Source: JAXIPB01 sp045403155 (lineage in GTDB: Bacteria > Actinomycetota > Actinomycetes > Mycobacteriales > Micromonosporaceae). Taken from it: DNA of 7,496 nucleotides. The stretch covers positions 1 through 7,496 of the forward strand of contig JAXIPB010000226.1 in NCBI GenBank assembly GCA_045403155.1, in the 5' to 3' direction. Of this stretch, positions 6,204 to 7,496 are shown piece by piece. The number at the start of each line of letters is the position of its first letter. Within the stretch, counting starts at the first letter, position 1. The notes beneath the pieces are model-generated. The model was not told the origin of the DNA. It was given only the letters and a program-made list of their open reading frames with translations, and did not search any database. The position numbers were made by a program, and so were the translations under genes.

Positions 6204-6242
6204 CGCTCATCGGCTATGAACGCGCGCATCGCGGCATAATGA
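6204..6242 (+). repeat. interspersed repeat, complete copy (left and right modules)
   Basis: CGCTCATCGGCTA at 6204-6216 is identical to the left module at 6889 and 7406. GCGGCATAATGA at 6231-6242 is a variant right module, preceded by CGCGCGCATC as before the copy at 966. TCAT at 6207-6210 can pair with ATGA at 6239-6242, and GC/GC and CGCG/CGCG pairs lie inside. It lies 17 bases beyond the stop of the acetyltransferase gene. A related CTCATCGAC at 6136-6144 may be a further fragment. Confidence 0.62.
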
Positions 6243-6259
6243 ACGGTCTGCTCAGCTAA

Positions 6260-6814
6260 TCAGTCGAGCCTATCGGCCCGTCGGCCGGTCAAGGTGAAGA
6301 TCCAGTCGAGGCCGTCCTCTCCCGGACTGTCGAGGTGCTCGGCCCGTCGCAGTCCCGCGCGTTCGGCGACTCGTATGGAGGCTACGTTGTCCGGCCGGAC
6401 CCGGGCCAGAAGCGGGCGGTCCGTGATGTGGGTGGTGGCCCAGCCAACGACGGCGGTGGCCGCTTCGGTAGCGAGTCCGTCGCCCCAGGCCGATGGGTCG
6501 AGGCGATAGAACAGGTTGAGGACTTCGCGTTCCCTCAACCGCATCATTTTGATCCCGCAGAATCCCTGGACTTCGTGGACGTGATGGCGGCGGATGACCC
6601 AGTACCCGAAGCCATGGCTCTGCCAATGCTTGTCCCATCGGCGGTACAGATCCTCAGCCTCGGCGCGAGTCGCGAGCAGGTCGGCGGGGTTGTGCGCGCA
6701 GGCCCGCGGCTGACGGTGGATCGAGTAGATCGCCTCGATGTCGAAGGGGGTCGGGCGCCGCAGCGACAGCCGCGCCGTCCGCAACTCCTCATTGCTGAAC
6801 TCCAACGCGCCCAT
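6260..6814 (-). CDS. GNAT-family N-acetyltransferase (RimJ/RimL type)
   Basis: The 184-residue protein would transfer acetyl from acetyl-CoA to an amine on a small molecule or protein N-terminus; the acceptor is not evident. It opens with LRTARLSLRRPTPFDIEAIY (11-30), the usual start of the Acetyltransf_3 group. The segment GFGYWVIRRHHVHEVQGFCG gives beta strands 2-4. The acetyl-CoA-binding motif A is YRLDPSAWGDGLATEAATAV (103-122, with WGDGLATEA for the usual Q/RxxGxG/A loop). PDNVASIRVAERAGL (141-155) is the typical motif B region. The ATG at 6814 is chosen because homologues start close to the ELRTARL segment. An in-frame ATG at 6895 would add 27 residues, but it lies inside a repeat copy and encodes a poor sequence. 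Single-gene unit. Confidence 0.88.
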   Translation of the reverse strand: MGALEFSNEELRTARLSLRRPTPFDIEAIYSIHRQPRACAHNPADLLATRAEAEDLYRRWDKHWQSHGFGYWVIRRHHVHEVQGFCGIKMMRLREREVLNLFYRLDPSAWGDGLATEAATAVVGWATTHITDRPLLARVRPDNVASIRVAERAGLRRAEHLDSPGEDGLDWIFTLTGRRADRLD

Positions 6815-6888
6815 GGCCGCGATCGTAGAAGGTGGCCGACAATGCCCGGTCGGGTGCGCAACGCGGCCCGTACAGCTGCACATACGCG

Positions 6889-6923
6889 CGCTCATCGGCT
6901 ACCGCGCGCTTTGCGGCAGATGA
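6889..6923 (+). repeat. interspersed repeat, best complete copy
   Basis: CGCTCATCGGCTA at 6889-6901 is followed at once by CCGC, GCGCTTT, and GCGGCAGATGA ending at 6923. TCATC (6892-6896) can pair with GATGA (6919-6923). Inside, GC pairs with GC and CCGC (6902-6905) pairs with GCGG (6913-6916), giving an imperfect hairpin with a G/A mismatch. It sits 63 bases beyond the stop of the immunity gene and just before the acetyltransferase gene. Confidence 0.68.
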
Positions 6924-6985
6924 CTGCGTTGTCTGAGTAAGAACGGGACGAGACTGATTGCCGAATCTCAAGGTGCATCGGTCGG

Positions 6986-7378
6986 CTACTCCGCCAGCTG
7001 CGGTGGTCCCTCGATCCACAGCCGGAACTCGTGGATAGCCTCTCCAAGATTCAGAGGTCCGCAGTCGGCTTCAAGGCGGTTACCGACCACGCGAACGGTG
7101 ATCCAGTCGTGCTCACTGCGGTAGCGCTCGCTGCCGACATGCGTTCGCCCGGATCCAGTTGTGGACTGCAGGTCGATCCGAATCGACCAACCTGGGTTAT
7201 CCAGCGTGTCAATGGAGATCCCAGACCCGTGCTCCCAATCGCCATCGCATTGGGCTGCGTACCAGGCTTGCAGCCACGTGAGCGTCCCGGGCGCGTGGTC
7301 GTCAAACTCGTCGAATAACGGCAGGTAGCGGCGGTCAACCATCAGATGATGATGCCGGCTCTCGTTCCGCTCGACCAA
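6986..7378 (-). CDS. Imm53-family immunity protein
   Basis: The protein (130 residues from a TTG at 7378) carries the signature of immunity protein 53: WLQAWYAAQCDGDWEHGSGI (35-54), then TLDNPGWSIRIDL (58-70), DWITVRVV (91-98) and a C-terminal NLGEAIHEFRLWIE. Members neutralise toxins of polymorphic toxin systems by direct binding in the cytoplasm. No matching toxin gene is visible nearby, so this is an orphan copy, as often found in immunity arrays. The TTG has GGGGAG eight bases before it; an ATG at 7342 (118 residues, nearer the family's usual size) is the alternative but lacks a ribosome binding site. It is flanked by repeat copies at 6889 and 7406. The family call is confident from the motif; the target toxin is unknown. 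Confidence 0.85.
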   Translation of the reverse strand: MVERNESRHHHLMVDRRYLPLFDEFDDHAPGTLTWLQAWYAAQCDGDWEHGSGISIDTLDNPGWSIRIDLQSTTGSGRTHVGSERYRSEHDWITVRVVGNRLEADCGPLNLGEAIHEFRLWIEGPPQLAE

Positions 7379-7405
7379 CGGGATCGCTCCCCGATCTGGA
7401 ACGCC

Positions 7406-7418
7406 CGCTCATCGGCTA
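7406..7418 (+). repeat. interspersed repeat, left module before the immunity gene
   Basis: CGCTCATCGGCTA is exact, as at 6204 and 6889. The following CTTGTTTAATGG does not match the right module well. It lies 28 bases upstream of the immunity gene's TTG start, on the side where the next gene of a minus-strand array would end. Confidence 0.55.
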
Positions 7419-7428
7419 CTTGTTTAAT

Positions 7429-7457
7429 GGACCTACGTCAAGGTCCGACGGGGCCTT
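7429..7457 (-). promoter_or_regulatory. two overlapping, mutually exclusive hairpins upstream of the immunity gene
   Basis: GGACCT (7429-7434) is complementary to AGGTCC (7441-7446) across a 6-base loop. AAGGTCC (7440-7446) can instead pair with GGGCCTT (7451-7457) across GACG, with one G-T pair. Both stems use the same bases, so only one can form at a time. They lie 50-80 bases before the immunity gene start and could be leader structure or a terminator of an upstream gene. Confidence 0.3.
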
Positions 7458-7483
7458 GGTGGAGGTGCTCGGCGGGACGCTCT

Positions 7484-7493
7484 CTCATCGGCT
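7484..7493 (+). repeat. interspersed repeat, left module cut by the window edge
   Basis: CTCATCGGCT is identical to the inner ten bases of the left modules at 6206, 6891 and 7408. The window ends three bases later, so the right module, if present, is not visible. Confidence 0.45.
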
Positions 7494-7496
7494 GCC

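Noticed and set aside
6204..6242. Integron attC site interpretation of the repeats
   Set aside because: The copies lack paired RYYYAAC and GTTRRRY core sites, and the recombinase in the window has no sign of being an IntI type. The resemblance is in layout only.
6815..6895. Longer start for the acetyltransferase at the ATG at 6895
   Set aside because: The start codon lies in a repeat copy and the extra residues are Cys/Pro/His-rich and unlike the family.
1..7496. CRISPR array, tRNA or rRNA
   Set aside because: The repeats are spaced hundreds of bases apart and vary in sequence, and no cloverleaf or rRNA segment was seen on either strand.

Overview
This is a high-GC window from an actinomycete, probably a Micromonosporaceae- or Streptomyces-like organism. 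That is inferred from the strong G/C preference at third codon positions, the GTG and TTG starts, a SigE-type ECF sigma factor followed by a one-pass membrane protein, and the style of the tyrosine recombinase. It reads as accessory DNA: unrelated single genes in mixed orientation, two broken genes, an orphan immunity gene and a short sequence repeat in most gaps.

Layout from left to right. Bases 1-163 may be the proline-rich end of a gene entering on the + strand. A structured, probably non-coding stretch follows. A P-loop kinase-like ATPase lies at 394-906 (+). An ECF sigma factor (1097-1600, +) overlaps by 8 bases a membrane-anchored protein with an extracytoplasmic domain (1593-2423, +), and that unit ends in a strong hairpin. 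A tyrosine recombinase (2631-3556, -) has lost one base just before its last two catalytic residues. Behind it is a second frameshifted gene remnant (about 3522-3834, -). A small cupin protein (4027-4419, +) comes next. Two unrecognised genes then diverge from about 5117-5153. The right end holds three single genes on the minus strand: a four-helix membrane protein (5533-6105), a RimJ/RimL-type GNAT acetyltransferase (6260-6814) and an Imm53-family immunity protein (6986-7378).

The most interesting signal is a family of short imperfect palindromes in the gaps. The left module is CGCTCATCGGCTA (exact at 6204, 6889 and 7406; shortened at 2586 and 7484). The right module is CCGC, a loop of 7-14 bases, then GCGGCAGATGAG (best at 5441 and 6902; variants at 966, 4573, 6231 and 329). 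On the minus-strand half of the window they lie about 15-65 bases beyond each stop codon, so the arrangement resembles a gene-cassette array. The copies do not carry the core sites of integron attC elements. A dead recombinase, unrelated one-gene units, an immunity gene without a visible toxin and the repeats together suggest an island built by stepwise gene capture. That history is inference.
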